Shown piece after piece: positions 19,654 through 31,642 of a stretch of 64,000 nt of DNA. Source of the DNA: Sycon ciliatum (taxonomy: Eukaryota > Porifera > Calcarea > Leucosolenida > Sycettidae). Where the stretch lies: the NCBI RefSeq assembly GCF_964019385.1, contig NC_088645.1, forward strand, positions 4,912,904-4,976,903. Reading direction: 5' to 3'. A program made the position numbers and the translations under genes. Numbering within the stretch: position 1 is the first letter of the stretch; each line of letters begins with the position of its first letter. Under the pieces are notes generated by a model that saw only the letters and a list, made by a program, of their open reading frames with translations, made no database searches and was not told the DNA's origin.

Positions 19654-20877
19654 ATGCAAAATAAAGAGAGAAAAAGCGAAAAAGAGAATAATGAAGAAGA
19701 AAACAGAAAGCATGAACAGGCCAACAAATTTTCATTTCTAGATGTGCTTGTGGAAAAAACGAGTAGTGAAATTCTGACAACCGTTTATCGAAAGCCGACG
19801 TTTACTGGTCAGTACATTGTATATGACTCTTATTGTTCGTGACAATATAAAGTAAACTTTGTTCGTAACCTTGTAGACCGTGCCAAGCGTATTTGTTCGT
19901 CCTGCAAGCTGCAGGAGGAGCTTGATTTTCTCCGGTCAGTTTTTGTGAAGAACGGATACCCTGAGTTTTGTTGCAGAAGTTGTTGAAAGTCGAACTAACT
20001 ACGAAGGCTCCTATGATTGGTCCTGCTCGTTGTACCCGTTTTTTTATGTTTGCCGTGGAAAGGGCAGGAGTCGACTAAAGTTTGTAGTGCAGTCAAGTCT
20101 GTTGTTCGTCGAACATACTACGCAGTACACGTCGTGCCAGTCTTTACGACGATGCGTGCGTCTACGGTGCAGAAAAATGTCCTACCAGCCCATCACCTAA
20201 GTCATCTTATTTACAACTTTGAATGCTGACAATGCGCTAGTCGGTATGTTGGTAGGACTGTTCAGCACCTGAACGCACGCATCAAACAACACACACCACG
20301 TCACATACTTCCACCTTGCGCACACCAAGAAAGACCGAAACGAGGGCGACCTAGAAAACAACCACTAACCACACAGCCGTTACCTACACAACCCGCGGAT
20401 CCTAGCTCACAGACTGTGCTTGTTCCGCCGTCGCTGGTGGCGGTGGTGGAGGGGAATGGGCGTGGTGGCTCATCGGGTCGGCTTCTGTCGCCGCCTTTGC
20501 TCCTGCCGTCGGTGGTTCCTTCATCAGTGCCCCCGGCGGCTTTGGCTGAGGCGGTGCCACTTGCGATCCCGGTCCCACTGCCTCCTCCTGATCCTCCGCC
20601 ATCGGTTCTTGCGGCGGTTGAGCTTGCCAGCGGCAGACCGCGAGCAACACTGACAGCGGCATTAACACTACAAATGCCGACTCAAAAAGATCCACCTTGC
20701 ATATCAGCAGCTCCCGCACCAACACCAACAGCGCAATCTACAGCAACCTCAACTAATCCACCATCCAACCCCACAATTGAACGACCAAGACGATCAACAG
20801 CCAACTACAACAGAAGCTACGCACTCAACAGACAAGGGCGAAAGGAGGGACGTGACAGCAGGGTGACGCCGAGTTAA
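19654..20877 (+). pseudogene. 5'-truncated PLE ORF (RT end, GIY-YIG) with AT-hook and proline-rich tail
   Basis: Three successive frames give one protein order. The RT thumb comes first (FSFLDVLVEKTSSEILTTVYRK, then RICSSCKLQEELDFLRSVF). A linker follows, then a GIY-YIG part (LIYNFEC, stop, QCASRYVGRTVQHLNARIKQH). This is followed without interruption by RPKRGRPRK, an AT-hook-like motif, and a roughly 150-residue Pro/Ala/Ser-rich tail ending at a stop at 20875-20877. Stops near 19840 and 20227 and a frameshift near 19980 make it a pseudogene. The catalytic RT palm is missing. The element differs from the intact PLE at 11392 and from the one at 63686. Confidence 0.65.
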
Positions 20878-21200
20878 ATGGATAGTTCAATGGACCCGGT
20901 CAGGCGGGATGGATGAGACAGAGAGAGTGCAGAGAATGCTTAGGATGGAACGGACGGCGAAGGGAGCAGTGAGTCGGAGAGTAATGATGGGAGTGATGGT
21001 GAGAGTGCCGGTGAGAGTGTTGGTGTTGTGGGTAGGTTTTGTGGTAGCAAGTCTTCAGTGTGCAATCATCTGCTAGCTAGTCCTGATTGTTGCAATTCGT
21101 ATTCCGACTCTTCGTTCACTGTATCGTGCCCTGGTCTCCTCGCCGTTTGTTTAAAAAAGGAAAGAGCGTTACTTACATAGAAAGATGCTAGGGAAGGCAC
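20878..21200. other. Spacer rich in GAGAGTG-type simple repeats
   Basis: The purine-rich stretch near 20920-21040 may be the 3' region of the preceding PLE. No gene was seen. Confidence 0.35.
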
Positions 21201-21204
21201 ATAT

Positions 21205-21560
21205 TTAACCCTTTGAGGTGTATTTATCGGAGACCCGTGAGAAGTTCCGGTCACACACTGCGCAATGCACAGATTTGGGCATGGTGGAGCTCGACTGAGG
21301 GGCAACCCGTACTTCCCTCCACTGTTGGCGGTCCTGAGCAAGGATGAGCCACTGAGATGGCTGTTGCAGTGCAAACTTGAGGTCGGTCATCACCGTGTCT
21401 TTCCACCGTTTCCGGGGACCACAAAAGGCCGAGGCACAGGTAGCCACCCAAAGAGGAGTTGGAGGGGGTGCGATCCTCATCCATACGCGCAACGTGCCCA
21501 GTCCATTCCAGACGCCGATTGCGGAGGCGTGTAGACATCAGTACTGGGTCTCCCCAACGG
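21205..21560 (-). pseudogene. C-terminal end of a non-LTR reverse transcriptase
   Basis: Two overlapping minus-strand frames give the typical end of CR1/Jockey-like ORF2. RLRNRRLEWTGHVARMDEDR is followed, after a frameshift near 21440, by CGPRKRWKDTVMTDLK, then WLILAQDRQQWREV. A CxxC-type motif (VHCAVCDRNFSR) stands where these proteins often end in a zinc-knuckle-like sequence. Only the tail remains, and it abuts a (CA)n tract. Confidence 0.65.
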
Positions 21561-21565
21561 TTCCG

Positions 21566-21570
<5 letters not shown>

Positions 21571-21613
<43 letters not shown>

Positions 21614-21775
21614 CGGTTCTGTCCTTTGTTGCTTCATCAATACAGCACTGGGGAATGGGGCTCAGCCTGATAGCAATGAAAAGTGCAAAGCTGAAGAATT
21701 GACCAATACTACTCAGCCTGGTTTACAGCGCACAGCTTTTTGAAGTGTTTTGTTTTCCTGGGCAGTGAATTCCTA
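21571..21775 (-). mobile_element. 3' fragment of the tRNA-Gly-like SINE, copy 3
   Basis: On the minus strand, 21775-21690 matches the later half of the SINE at 2931/4393 (AATTCACTG ... ACCAGGCTGA ... GGTCAATTCTTCAGC). It ends in a (TG)n run, seen as (CA)n at 21571-21612. The tRNA head is missing. The similarity is moderate, so this is an older copy. Confidence 0.55.
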
Positions 21776-22008
21776 CACCGTTTCTTGATATGTGTTCCTT
21801 GTTAAGACAATACGTAATCAAACACCGTGCACATAGCACGGTATGTTATGAAGACCACATGGAAAACATATTCAACATTCATTAATATTTTTTCTCCCGT
21901 TATGTGAACAGATTGCATGATGAATACTGATTGGCCAACAAGCTAGTATGATTTTCACCCGGTCAGGATTGTTAACTTATCAATATGGTCTCTACTGTGT
22001 ATCTACAG

Positions 22009-22164
22009 GTTGCAACACAAAATCACTATAGGTTTATTCGTAATACCTCTACATCATTTGGTAGCGAGGGTAATGGCAGGGTGCAGTTCAGTAATCCACG
22101 TGGTATCACAATCAGCAGCGATGGAAAGGTCTTTATTGCTGATGCGAGCAATCATCGGGTGAAG
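22009..22164 (+). CDS. NHL-repeat exon of a TRIM-NHL-like gene
   Basis: The 156-bp exon (52 codons, phase 0) lies between the acceptor CTACAG at 22003-22008 and the donor AAG|GTTAGT. It encodes one beta-propeller blade with the NHL signature: FGSEGNGRVQFSNPRGITIS, then DGKVFIADASNHRVK. The pattern G.G...F..P.G......G...VAD..NHR(V/I) is that of NHL repeats. One blade per phase-0 exon agrees with the second blade exon at 52088. The propeller would bind protein or RNA in a TRIM-NHL ligase, but the function cannot be read from one blade. The next recognised exon is nearly 30 kb away. Confidence 0.8.
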
Positions 22165-22570
22165 GTTAGTTTATAGAAACCAGCACCCAGATCTATCTCA
22201 TTACACAATTGTCATCATCTTCTTGATGTATAGGAAGACATGTAAACTGCATCTGCAGTATTACTCTACAGGAAGTCATTGGTCTGGTAGATAGTTTCTC
22301 CTGTCCTAAAAGCCATCATACCATAGGAAGGTGTGAAACAATCTCTTGGATCCCCGTATTCTATTTGCATATCGGAGCTTTGGGATTCGATATAACAGTG
22401 TATACCAACCCGAAATCGGGGTTTTACTTTGCTGGAAAAAAATTCGTAAAAGAAAACTGCCCCACACGTGATCAATCAGCTCAAACGCGGAAACTTTAGC
22501 TTCTTCTTCATCTTTTTTTCTTTGCTCGAGGAAATGCTTCTTAAAATTTTTCTGTTGTCTTGAGTTTTCG
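22165..22570. other. Intron start, no gene
   Basis: Ordinary AT-rich sequence runs up to the DIRS element. The precise DIRS left end was not identified. Confidence 0.4.
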
Positions 22571-22572
22571 GT

Positions 22573-24950
22573 ATGGAATATGCACCTCAGGATGTTTTTT
22601 CGCTAGTCCAGCGGGCTCTGGCCCAAGCCTTGCACCCACTCGAGAGGCGTTTGGCTTCTTTGGAATGCCACAATAGTCGATGCGGGTGTGAAACTTGGAG
22701 TACAACTCTAGGCAAGAGCATGACTCACGGATCGTGGATGGTACATGTACCCCGGAAACTGATCCACTCCTGATCCCATTTCCTTCACAATCGGCTGAGT
22801 CCTCTTTGGCGAGGTCTACTCTGCCCGCTCATGCTTCTAGAGCCAGTCTTGAGCATACGCGTGGCGGGTTCGTTGATGGCAACCTGGTAAATAATCCCAC
22901 CCTAAAGCCACTTGCTGCTCGGTCGACCTCGAGAGAGCCACCTAGGCTACAACCTCTTCCCTCAAATCTGTGTGATCCTGAAGATCCAGCAGGTCTGGCA
23001 CAATCAAGCCACCTGCCACTTGTACGACGCTATCTGGTTTGGAAACTGATGATTTGGACTTTCAGTCTGGTAGCACACATAGTCTGGAGTCCGACTGTGT
23101 GGGTCACAATACTGACTGGCCAGCGGATGACGGGATGAGGAGGAGAAAGGGTTTACCCGATATTTTTTGTACGAAACTGCCAAGTTTCCCAAGTCATGTC
23201 TTCCCTCAGAACTCCGACGCAAATCCAGGCAGGCATTTTCCCGCTGCTACCCTCGCCCGGACACTCCCGCTGCATTAGTCCTGGCTTTGGATGCGCAAGT
23301 CACCCGCATGGTATATTCTGCTGACAGGAAGCCACCTTGTTCAGAGGCTCGGCCGGATAGGCCTCAGTACCTGATGCAGCCAAAGTTGTTGAATGTGGTG
23401 GATCCCGTTGTGCTTCATTCTGGACATACAAGCAAAACCCTGACTTCGGTGAGCAAGGTCAGCAGATCCAGGGCCGGAGGAAGGAGTTTGGGAGTGGTCC
23501 AGCCAACCTTTGAGGGGGTCCGGGGGATGTCCCTGCGGTAGAAGTATTGAAAATTTACGTGGAATAGGGCGAATTTGGGCATCTAGTGAGGCTCCAGAAA
23601 ACGCAGAAAATTATAGTAAAAGAACACAAAAACTACTTTTTTTTCCATAATATTAAGTTAAAGCCATACAGTGCCGATGATGGTAGCATACAAGAGATTG
23701 AATACTGTCTGTAAGGAATAGGTAAAAAAGCGATCTATAAAGATTTTAGTAACTATGATCTCGTGTCGACTTCTCCATGTATGCGATACGATCGACTCCC
23801 TCCATCGAAAGAGGAGTCTCTTTCGATCGAGACTCTTCTGTCTTGTGCGATGTTTTCGCTCGCTTCCAATATTGCCTAGTGTGTGCATTTCGATAGGAGT
23901 GACTGGTGGTACTTCTTTGGTGGAAGGTGAGCTCATGAGGTCGTGCTGCAGTCTGCTTGTCACGTAGTCCTGAGCTACTTCGAAACACATTACACGTCGG
24001 CAGTACAGTTGAGTCATGTACCTCTGGATTTTTTACACCGGTTTTGCACGAATCACATGGACCGTACAGGGAAAGTGGTCCATGGCCGGACCGGTTCCGC
24101 TGGCCCTGAGATCCAGGAGGCCGCTACGGCGGCACTGCGTCTCCCGGTAGATGCTAAACAGGCACTCACCATAAAACGAAGTTCCATCTGTTTATCTAAG
24201 ATCCACCGCAAGCTCTCTATCCTAGCCCAAGCAGATCTTGCTAACCCTGGTTAGTCAATATTTGGCTCTGCCAAGAACGAGCAGATAACTAAGTGAGCGA
24301 AACCGGACAAGGCCTGGGCCGATGTACGTCATACGCTGCCTGCAAGTAATGGTCATGTGGCTGGAAAAGACAGACTGCCGCCAAGCTTCGAACAAGACCA
24401 GAGGAATATCAACGCCAAATGCTGCAAGCCTTCAGAGGCTTCCCCTGTGCCGTTTTTTGAGGGAGAGGAGCCCGCAGGAATGGGTGGACCTCCGCAAGCC
24501 ATGTCCCTCATCGTCCACATTACTCCAAGAAGCCGCAGTGTCAACCCCGGTCACACCAACAGCCCGACAACAAGCAAAGCCCTCCGAAGCCAAACAGTGC
24601 CTAATACGTTTCCTTCTAGAGGTGTGCTTGCAGGCACTACCACCAGAACTGCAGTGTGGATGCACCCAGTTACCCAAGTGGGGTTTGGACTGGAGGGCGG
24701 CCGACTCGGAGGTCCAGGGACGTCCGAGCGGCCTAATTGGTGGTCAGACCAGACGCTGGCGTCAGCTGACCGAAGACTCAGAAGTCACGCAATATGTGGG
24801 AAGGTTTTGCCTGGAGTTCAGTCAGGAACCAGTCCAGTGGTGGAAGCCACTCCCCAGGATGATGTCCTAAGATTTGACAGCAGTGGTGACAGAGGAAGTG
24901 GAGGCACTGCAAGAGAACAATGCCCGGGAAAAGGTGCCCCTGGCAGACCT
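22573..24950 (+). pseudogene. DIRS gag-like region, frameshifted
   Basis: It starts with MEYAPQDVFSLVQRALAQAL and continues through several frames that are Ser/Pro/Leu-rich with no zinc knuckle. A piece at about 23100-23280 (FPSHVFPQNSDANPGR ...) and another near 24060-24250 (KVVHGRTGSAGPEIQEAATAAL) look like gag remnants. Between about 23530 and 23940 is an AT-rich insert without coding character. Assignment rests mainly on its position before the RT. Confidence 0.4.
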
Positions 24951-25869
24951 GGCTTTCTCAGCCCACTGTGTGTACCGAAAAATAACGGTAAGATGCGCCC
25001 AGTGGCCGACCTGCGGGAATTGAACCGGTTTGTGCAATACCACCATTTTATAATGGAAGGTATTGCCACCATGCGGGAGGCACTGATAAAGAACGATTTT
25101 ATGGTGAAAGTGGACCTAATCAACGCATACATGTCAATGCCAGTGCATCAAACCCTCCGTCGCGTCCTTTAGGTGCTGTGGCAGAGTCGGTAGTACCGAT
25201 TTGCGCCTTTCCTGTTTGGCCTGGTATCTGCTCCACGGCAACTCACCAAGCTCCTTTAACCGGTGATCACCTGTTTTCAACTACAGCGTGTACGTCTGGT
25301 CGTGTACCTGGACGATGTACTCATCATGGCTGGATCATTTCAAGAGGCGTTGCAGCATGCGGCCAATCTCATTCATCTGTTGCTGGCCCTGGGTTTCCAG
25401 GTAAACTTCAGCAAGTCAGAACCTCAGCTATTACAGGTGTTGGAATTTCTGGGATTCCAGATCAGTTCAATAGCCATGACGTTAGAACTACCTACGGACA
25501 AGGTCCATCGGACGTTGACAACTTGCCGGAGCTTAATTGCCCAGAGGCAGGGTACCGCTCGACGCCTTGCCAGCATCCTGGAGCTGATTTCCTCAGCAGC
25601 GCTCTCGATTCTTCCGGCTTTCCAAAGCAGCATTGGAGGATTTGTCTTGGTGGCTTCAGCACCTGGAGGGGTTCAACGGGTGCTCAATTCCTCTGCCAGT
25701 TCCAGACCTGGCCATTCAGACGGATGCAGCATCAACAGTCGGCTGGGGAGCAGTCTGTGGTCATCGCCATGCATCAGGACTTTGGACACTGGTGGAGAAG
25801 CACATTCATATCAACTGCTTGGAACTACGTGCAGCTTTCTGTGGTCTACAATCACTAGCAAAGGATCTT
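24950..25869 (+). pseudogene. DIRS reverse transcriptase and N-terminal half of RNase H
   Basis: One frame carries LCVPKNNGKMRPVADLRELN and the first catalytic aspartate in VKVDLINAYMSMPV (ends 25172). A second carries YRFAPFLFGLVSAPRQLTK and a stop. The third (25263 on) carries the catalytic box LVVYLDDVLIMAGS and the thumb GFQVNFSKSEPQLLQVLEFLGF. RNase H starts in a further frame with DLAIQTDAASTVGWGAV and HINCLELRAAF. At least two frameshifts and a stop break it. The YLDD box and the compact RT/RH order fit DIRS. Confidence 0.75.
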
Positions 25870-26084
25870 AGAACCCTCACCACAGCGGCAACTGCTCTGG
25901 CCGGTTGGCTGAAGTCTCGAGGCCTCATCTTGAACGCCGCCAAGAGCCAGGTTTTGACTATATCTCCCCAGCAGCATGTACAGGAACTAACAGTCAAAAG
26001 CGGCGATTATCTCCTCCCTTCAGCGTCTTCTGCGCGCTACCTCGACGTTCACCTTGACAATCGCCTAGATTGGGACACCCATGT

Positions 26085-26269
26085 TGGTGTGATATTGTAT
26101 GTACTTCAGAGGACAGGGATCAATTGTATCACATTATTCATACAATTGGCACGCTCATTTAGCTAGCGCTAATATGTAGTCTGTAGCACTAATACGTGTA
26201 TGTAGTCTGTACATAAGGCACTTTCCTTATGTACGTTGATTAATTCTTCCAAGTTGGTGGAACGTAACA
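26085..26269 (+). repeat. Gypsy-1 5' LTR
   Basis: It is 185 bp, TG...CA type, matching 30939-31098 except for substitutions and a duplicated ATGTAGTCTGTA-type segment that makes it about 25 bp longer. Confidence 0.9.
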
Positions 26270-26305
26270 TGGCGCAGTGACCCGAACCAACGTGCTATTG
26301 CAGCA

Positions 26306-27430
26306 ATGAACGCGGAAGGTGGAGAAGCAACCAAGATGGACGGCGACTTGGCCCACAGCGAAGGTGAACCAGTTTCAAGGCAGGACCACACCCTCGTCCG
26401 ATTGGCGCAACTGATCGCTGATCAAGCACAGCAGGCTTCTGCCCGGGATGACCGAATGGTGGCGATGCTAGACGCTGCGCTGAGCCAGGGTGCAAGAGAA
26501 CCCCAGAGGGCAAGTCAGCCCACAAAGCAGACCTCCATCAATGTTGAACGCCCAATTTTGGACGCTACCGCCACCTTGGCGGATTTCACGACGTGGAAAG
26601 AATCGTGGGAGGACTTTGTACGCTGCCAGCACCTCAGGTCCCAGGCCCGAGAAACCAGAGTGGCATCACTGAGACAGTCCTTAGATGAGGAACTCCGGCG
26701 GTACATCCGCCAAGACATAATCTGTATTTCCGAGGAGGACGATGATGGCACTATCATTGGGGCCATAGAGGGGTTTGTAAGACGTCGTCGCAACCCTTTA
26801 CTGGACAGATTGGATTTCTACAATTTGAAACAAGACAATAATGAGTTGTTCGACTCCTTCCTGACGGTGTTGAAGGAGCTTAACAAGGCTTGTGACTTCA
26901 CAGTTGGAGAGTTCTGCACTACTTGCACACGTAGCCTCCGTTGATGTGGCCAATGCTGGTCGAGCGTCCAGAGGAGAGGCCAGGAGACATTGCGCGGCAG
27001 GCTTGTGGTTGGCATTCGTGATGATGACACGAGGCATAGGCTTCTGTCCACCCCAGCCCTAACGCTGGAGGATGCCGTTCGGATATGCAGGGCTGAGGAA
27101 GCTGCCAAAGCCACCCAGCAAGATATGCCACAAGCGCAAGTCGGCCGTGCACTGGCATAGCGCAAAACTCGGTACCAGCGGAGCAAGCAGTCACAGACGA
27201 GCAGCAATGCGTCTTCTACTCGCAGTCATGAACCACAACCGAGTGGCAAACTGCCCGTTCGAAAGCAGGAGGGAGACAACCAGCCTAGAGCCAAGTGTCC
27301 TAAGTGTGGATATGACTCCCACCCGCTCTCCCGATGTCCCGCCCGAGAGAAGACCTGCAACTCGTGTGGTGAGAAGGGACATTTCCAGAGAAGATGCCCT
27401 GCGGATGCACCCCAGCTTGGTCACTTGCGG
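26306..27430 (+). pseudogene. Gypsy-1 gag with zinc knuckles
   Basis: The first frame (26306-26944) has a helical capsid-like part (LADFTTWKESWEDFVRCQHL ... RRRRNPLLDRLDFYNLKQ) and ends at a TGA after CTTCTRSLR. Downstream in the same order come GRLVVGIRDDDTRHRLLS, ALTLEDAVRICRAEEAAK and two CCHC-type knuckles (CPKCGYDSHPLSRCP, CNSCGEKGHFQRRCP). The nucleocapsid knuckles identify it as gag. The stop and at least one frameshift make it non-functional. Confidence 0.8.
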
Positions 27431-29420
27431 CTGAAAGTCGCAAACTTCAGCGACAACAATGATCGCATCGAGATACCAACGTGCCTGGACAACCATGACC
27501 CAAGGTCAGCAGCGAAGCTCAGATGGCTTCCCGATACAGGCAGTAACGCCGATGCAATAAACCTGGATGGACTTCGGAAACTGGGAGGCAAGGAATGTGA
27601 CCTTGTCCCGGACCCCAGTGTTGTTCTGAATGCCAATGGAGGTCGCCTCACGAACATAGGCATGGTCACGGCTTTGCTGTCGGTCGGTGATCGCCAGATC
27701 GCAACACAGATCCACGTGTATGAGGGGTTGCAATGCCCGCTGCTATCGAGGCAGAGTCTGAAGAAATGCGGAATACTTCCGGCAGACTTGCCAAGAAGTG
27801 CGCTATCTCTGTTGCGTCCTGCTCCCGGCCAAATGCCCAACTCCGAGGAGCGGAGTGAAATCGAACTGATCCGAGAGGATATTTTTAAGGAATACACTGA
27901 TGTGTTTAGCGACTATGCAGTGCCAACCATGACAGGTCCGCCGATGGTTATCAAGCTCAACGACGGGGCCACACCATGCATATTTAACGGAGCTTGAGCG
28001 ATTCCGTTTGCTTACCGTGATCAGGTCAAGGAACAGCTTGATCAGATGGTGAAGGAAAGAGTCTTTGAACCAGTGAGCGACCCTTGTGATTGGTGCCACC
28101 CAATCGTGCTGACTGACAAAAAGAACACTGCTGAAAAGCGCCTCACAATGGACTTGATTAAGCTCAATTCACAGGTTCAACGACCAACGCACCCCATGCG
28201 CACCCCGCGAAACGCCATTGAGAATCTTGAGAATGCCCGCTTCTTAACCACACTTGATGCCCCTCATGGGTACTGGCAAGTATCATTGGCACCTGAATCG
28301 CGTCATTTAACCACATGTATCACTCCATGGGGGCGATACCGTTTCCTTCAAAATCCGCAGGGTTTCATCGTGGCGGGGGATAAGTTTAACCAGCAAACGG
28401 ATCAAGCATTTGAGGGCATCAGCAATTTTGCAAAAGTTGTAGATGATTGTTTGGTGCATGACGCGACTTTCAATGATCATGTAAAGCGTGTCCGTTCGGT
28501 TTTGCAGTGTGCGCGAGAGAATGGCATCACATTCTCAAAGAAGAAATTCGCTTTCGCTCAGTCAGAGGTTCAGTTCTGCGGGTACTTCGTCAGCGAAGGC
28601 GGATGGCGTATGGAACCAGAGAGAGCGTCGGCATTGGGACAATTTCCGACCCTGACCACACACACTGATCTCCGCTCATTTCTGGGCTTGGTTATTCAAT
28701 TCGGTGATTTCAGCGATGAAATCGCCAAATTGACGCAGCCATTACGGAGTCTGCTGAAGGCAAATGCTGAGTTCCTTTGGAACCAGGATCATGACGCCGC
28801 AATGTTGAATATCAAATCTTCCTTGTTGCGAACACCGACCCTGGCGTACTATGAGTTTGGTGCTCCCACTCGCTTGGGACCGATGCCTCTCGAAATAACG
28901 GTCTCGGTTATGCACTCCTACTGTTGCAAGGAGGAAATTGGCGATTGATTCAATGCGGCAGCCGATTCATTTCAGATACCGAATCACGATACGCGATGAT
29001 AGAATTAGAGCTACTAGCTATTGCTTGGGCAATGAAGAAATGTCATGTCTATCTCTCCGGGACGAAATTCGAGGTGATAACTGACCATCACCCACTCATT
29101 CCCGTTATGAATAAGTACTCACTGATGGAAATCGAAAATCCCCGCATTCGGCGAATGTTGCTTAAGTTGCAGGGGTACCCGTACCTCGTTTCGTGGCGCA
29201 AGGGAAACGACCACGCTATCGCAGACGCACTGTCCCGCTCGCCGATTGGTCAGCCGACTAAGGAGGACACTGCCATTGGGGAACTGCCCTACGAGGATTG
29301 TGGTCGAGTGGCGTCGGTTACTACCCTCTGTGGCGACGATCAGCAGCCTATTCTCTCAAGCTGCAAAGAAGTGACAGCTCCAGGAAGCAGTACGGGCCGA
29401 CAATGCCTACCAACAGCTCA
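27431..29420 (+). pseudogene. Gypsy-1 pol: protease, reverse transcriptase, RNase H
   Basis: The protease active site is LPDTGSNADAI (about 27530). RT follows after a stop at 27995: ERVFEPVSDPCDWCHPIV, RLTMDLIKLNSQV, FLTTLDAPHGYWQV and the catalytic box VVDDCLVHD (usually YVDD or FVDD). RNase H starts near 28850 and continues in another frame with LIQCGSRFISDTESRYAMIELELLAI and FEVITDHHPLI. The domain order PR-RT-RH is that of Ty3/Gypsy. It carries a stop, a frameshift near 28920 and core-motif changes. Confidence 0.85.
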
Positions 29421-30693
29421 TTGAAACTGTGGAGCAGGGGTTCCCAAACGCAAAGAACCCGCTGCCGGAATGCATCCAGCTGTATTGGTCCGTGAGGCAT
29501 TCTTTGTCTGTTGAGAACGGCATCATCCTGAAGGGCTGGGAGATACTGATACCAAAGCCACTTCGCCACACTGTGCTGCAGGATCTTCACACCTCACACC
29601 AGGGCCAGGAAAGAACGAAGCAGAGGGCACGTCAAGTTGTGTACTGACCAGGACTGTCAAACGATATTGAAAATAATGGTCAAGAACTTCCCGCAATGCT
29701 GCCGCTACCGATCGTCGCAACAAAAGGAGCCCCTGCTGCACGACCCAGTGCCAACCCTGCGCTACTAACGTGCCAGTGTAGATATTTTCAGCTGCAGCGG
29801 AAACAGCTATATCCTCTTCATGGATCATTTATCCGGTTGGCTGTGTATTGATCATCTAGCACCGGGCACCAGATCAAAGGACGTGATCCGGCCGCTTCGC
29901 CAGTGGTTTTCTGACGTCGGAGTGCCGCAGGAGTTGGTCACAGATGGTGGCCCATAGTTCACCTCCAGGGAATTCAGTGTGGTTTGTAAACGATGGCAAG
30001 TACGTGATATCCGGTCAACCCCCCACTATCCGCAGGTGAATGGGACTGCAGAGGCGGCTGTTAAAGTCATGAAGTACCTGGTGTACAAGACTACCACTGG
30101 AGGAGACCTGAACGTGAACGAGTTCAGGAGGGGACTGCTAGAGTGTAGGAATACACCCCGAGGTAACGGCCGCTGCCCCTCACAGATATTGTTTGGCCGA
30201 CCACTCCTTTGTGTTCGCCAACCACCGCACGTTTGCTACGGAGTGGCAGGCCAAAGCCGACAAGGCTGACGAAACAGGTTCGGCTGTCCGAGAGCAGAGC
30301 GATGCGGGGTATAATGCCTCCCCGAGACCACTGGGCAACCTGAAGATCGGCGAGATGGTGGACATTCAGGACCCACGTTCCAAGCGGTGGACACTGCAAG
30401 GACAAGTTGTCGCTATTGGAAGGCGACGTGACTACTATGTCAAACTGACCAGTGGCCGTGTGTACTGGCGCAATAGAAGGTTTCTGCGCCCATATCAAAC
30501 CTACTGGCCAGATGTCCCCCCGCCTACAGGCGATTGTCCTGTTAGAGCGCCATCGGAGCCCAGCATCCCCAGAAGTGCGGCGGAGCTCCCACTCCCATTG
30601 ACTGAGACAACCCAGGTGCGGTGCAGTCAAAGGCAGAGAAGGCCAGCTGATAGGTTCGATATCACAACAACACGCTGGCAGTCTTATTCATAG
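29421..30693 (+). pseudogene. Gypsy-1 integrase and C-terminal domain
   Basis: Fragments in several frames include LHTSHQGQERTKQRARQVVY (zinc-binding region), a badly damaged core around 29660-29960, STPHYPQVNGTAEAAVK with the third catalytic residue, and a C-terminal region with MVDIQDPRSKRWTLQGQVVAIG and VYWRNRRFLRP. Many stops occur. The last frame ends at 30691-30693. Confidence 0.75.
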
Positions 30694-30918
30694 ATACTGA
30701 AACTTTCGGTATGATTGACTCGACCTGCATGCGATGGATAACAATAAAAGGAACATAGGACACTGCCAGAACATCCACAATTGACTACGAAGGATTGCAT
30801 TTTTAGAATTGAGCTGTTTGGGTTAGAATCCTGACATAATTTTAAAAATAATCGCGTTTTATTGAGTAAGTTCAGTTGAAATCCCATCATACTTTAGTTG
30901 CGTTTTAGGGAATTCAAC

Positions 30919-30938
30919 TGGGGGGGGGGGGGGGGGCA
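30919..30938 (+). other. Poly-G tract in polypurine-tract position
   Basis: About 17 consecutive G bases directly precede CAT and the 3' LTR. This is where Gypsy elements have the primer for plus-strand synthesis. Confidence 0.6.
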
Positions 30939-31098
30939 TGGTGTGATATTGTATGTACTTCAGAGGACAGGGATAAATTGTATCACATTATTCATACAAT
31001 TGGCACGCTCATTTAGCTAGCGCTAATATGTAGTCTGTACATAAGGCACTTTCCTTATGTACGTTGATTCATTCTATCCAACTTGGTGGAACATAACA
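30939..31098 (+). repeat. Gypsy-1 3' LTR
   Basis: It is 160 bp, matching the 5' LTR, and is followed by the target duplication CATGT. Confidence 0.9.
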
Positions 31099-31642
31099 CA
31101 TGTTAACTATGTGCTTACCAAGGTTGACAAGAAAATTGGCGCCTTGTGGCGGGCACGCCGAAGCCTATTAAGACGCTCTCGTCAGGTGTATATGAAGGCG
31201 GTCATAATGCCCGACCTGCTTATGGCTCCTACTGCTTTTCAGCCGCAAAGCGAGAGGGTCAACTGAAACGACTGCAAACCGCGCAGAACAGAGCCATCCG
31301 CTGTATCGATGGCAACCCGCCCCGGACAGCCATGCAGCCGCTGCTCACTGCTCACCCCCTGTACCGTGTCAGCGAGCTCTACAGGCAGAAAATATTGATC
31401 ACCATCTGGCGGTGCATCCACGCCCGCACCAGCCCTGTGCTCGCCCAGCTTCTAACCCCGGCACAAGGCACTCCTACCCGCCATCAGCAGTCAAATGGCC
31501 TACTAAGCTAGGCAAACCGTAGCCGCTGCGGTCAGCGGAGATTTTCTGTCGCTGATGCTCTGTTGTGGAACGCTCTCCCTGGTGAGGTCCGCACAATTAC
31601 CCGGCTACCTGAGTTTAAGCATGCATGTGTACCATACGCCTG

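Larger units (their letters stand above)
26085..31098 (+). mobile_element. Ty3/Gypsy LTR retrotransposon 1 (complete but decayed)
   Basis: LTRs lie at 26085-26269 and 30939-31098, begin TGGTGTGATATTG and end ATAACA. Both sides carry the 5-bp target duplication CATGT (26080-26084 and 31099-31103). A primer-binding-site candidate TGGCGCAGTGACCCG follows the 5' LTR. The tract before the 3' LTR is an unusual run of about 17 G. Gag and pol are present with several stops and frameshifts. Confidence 0.9.
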
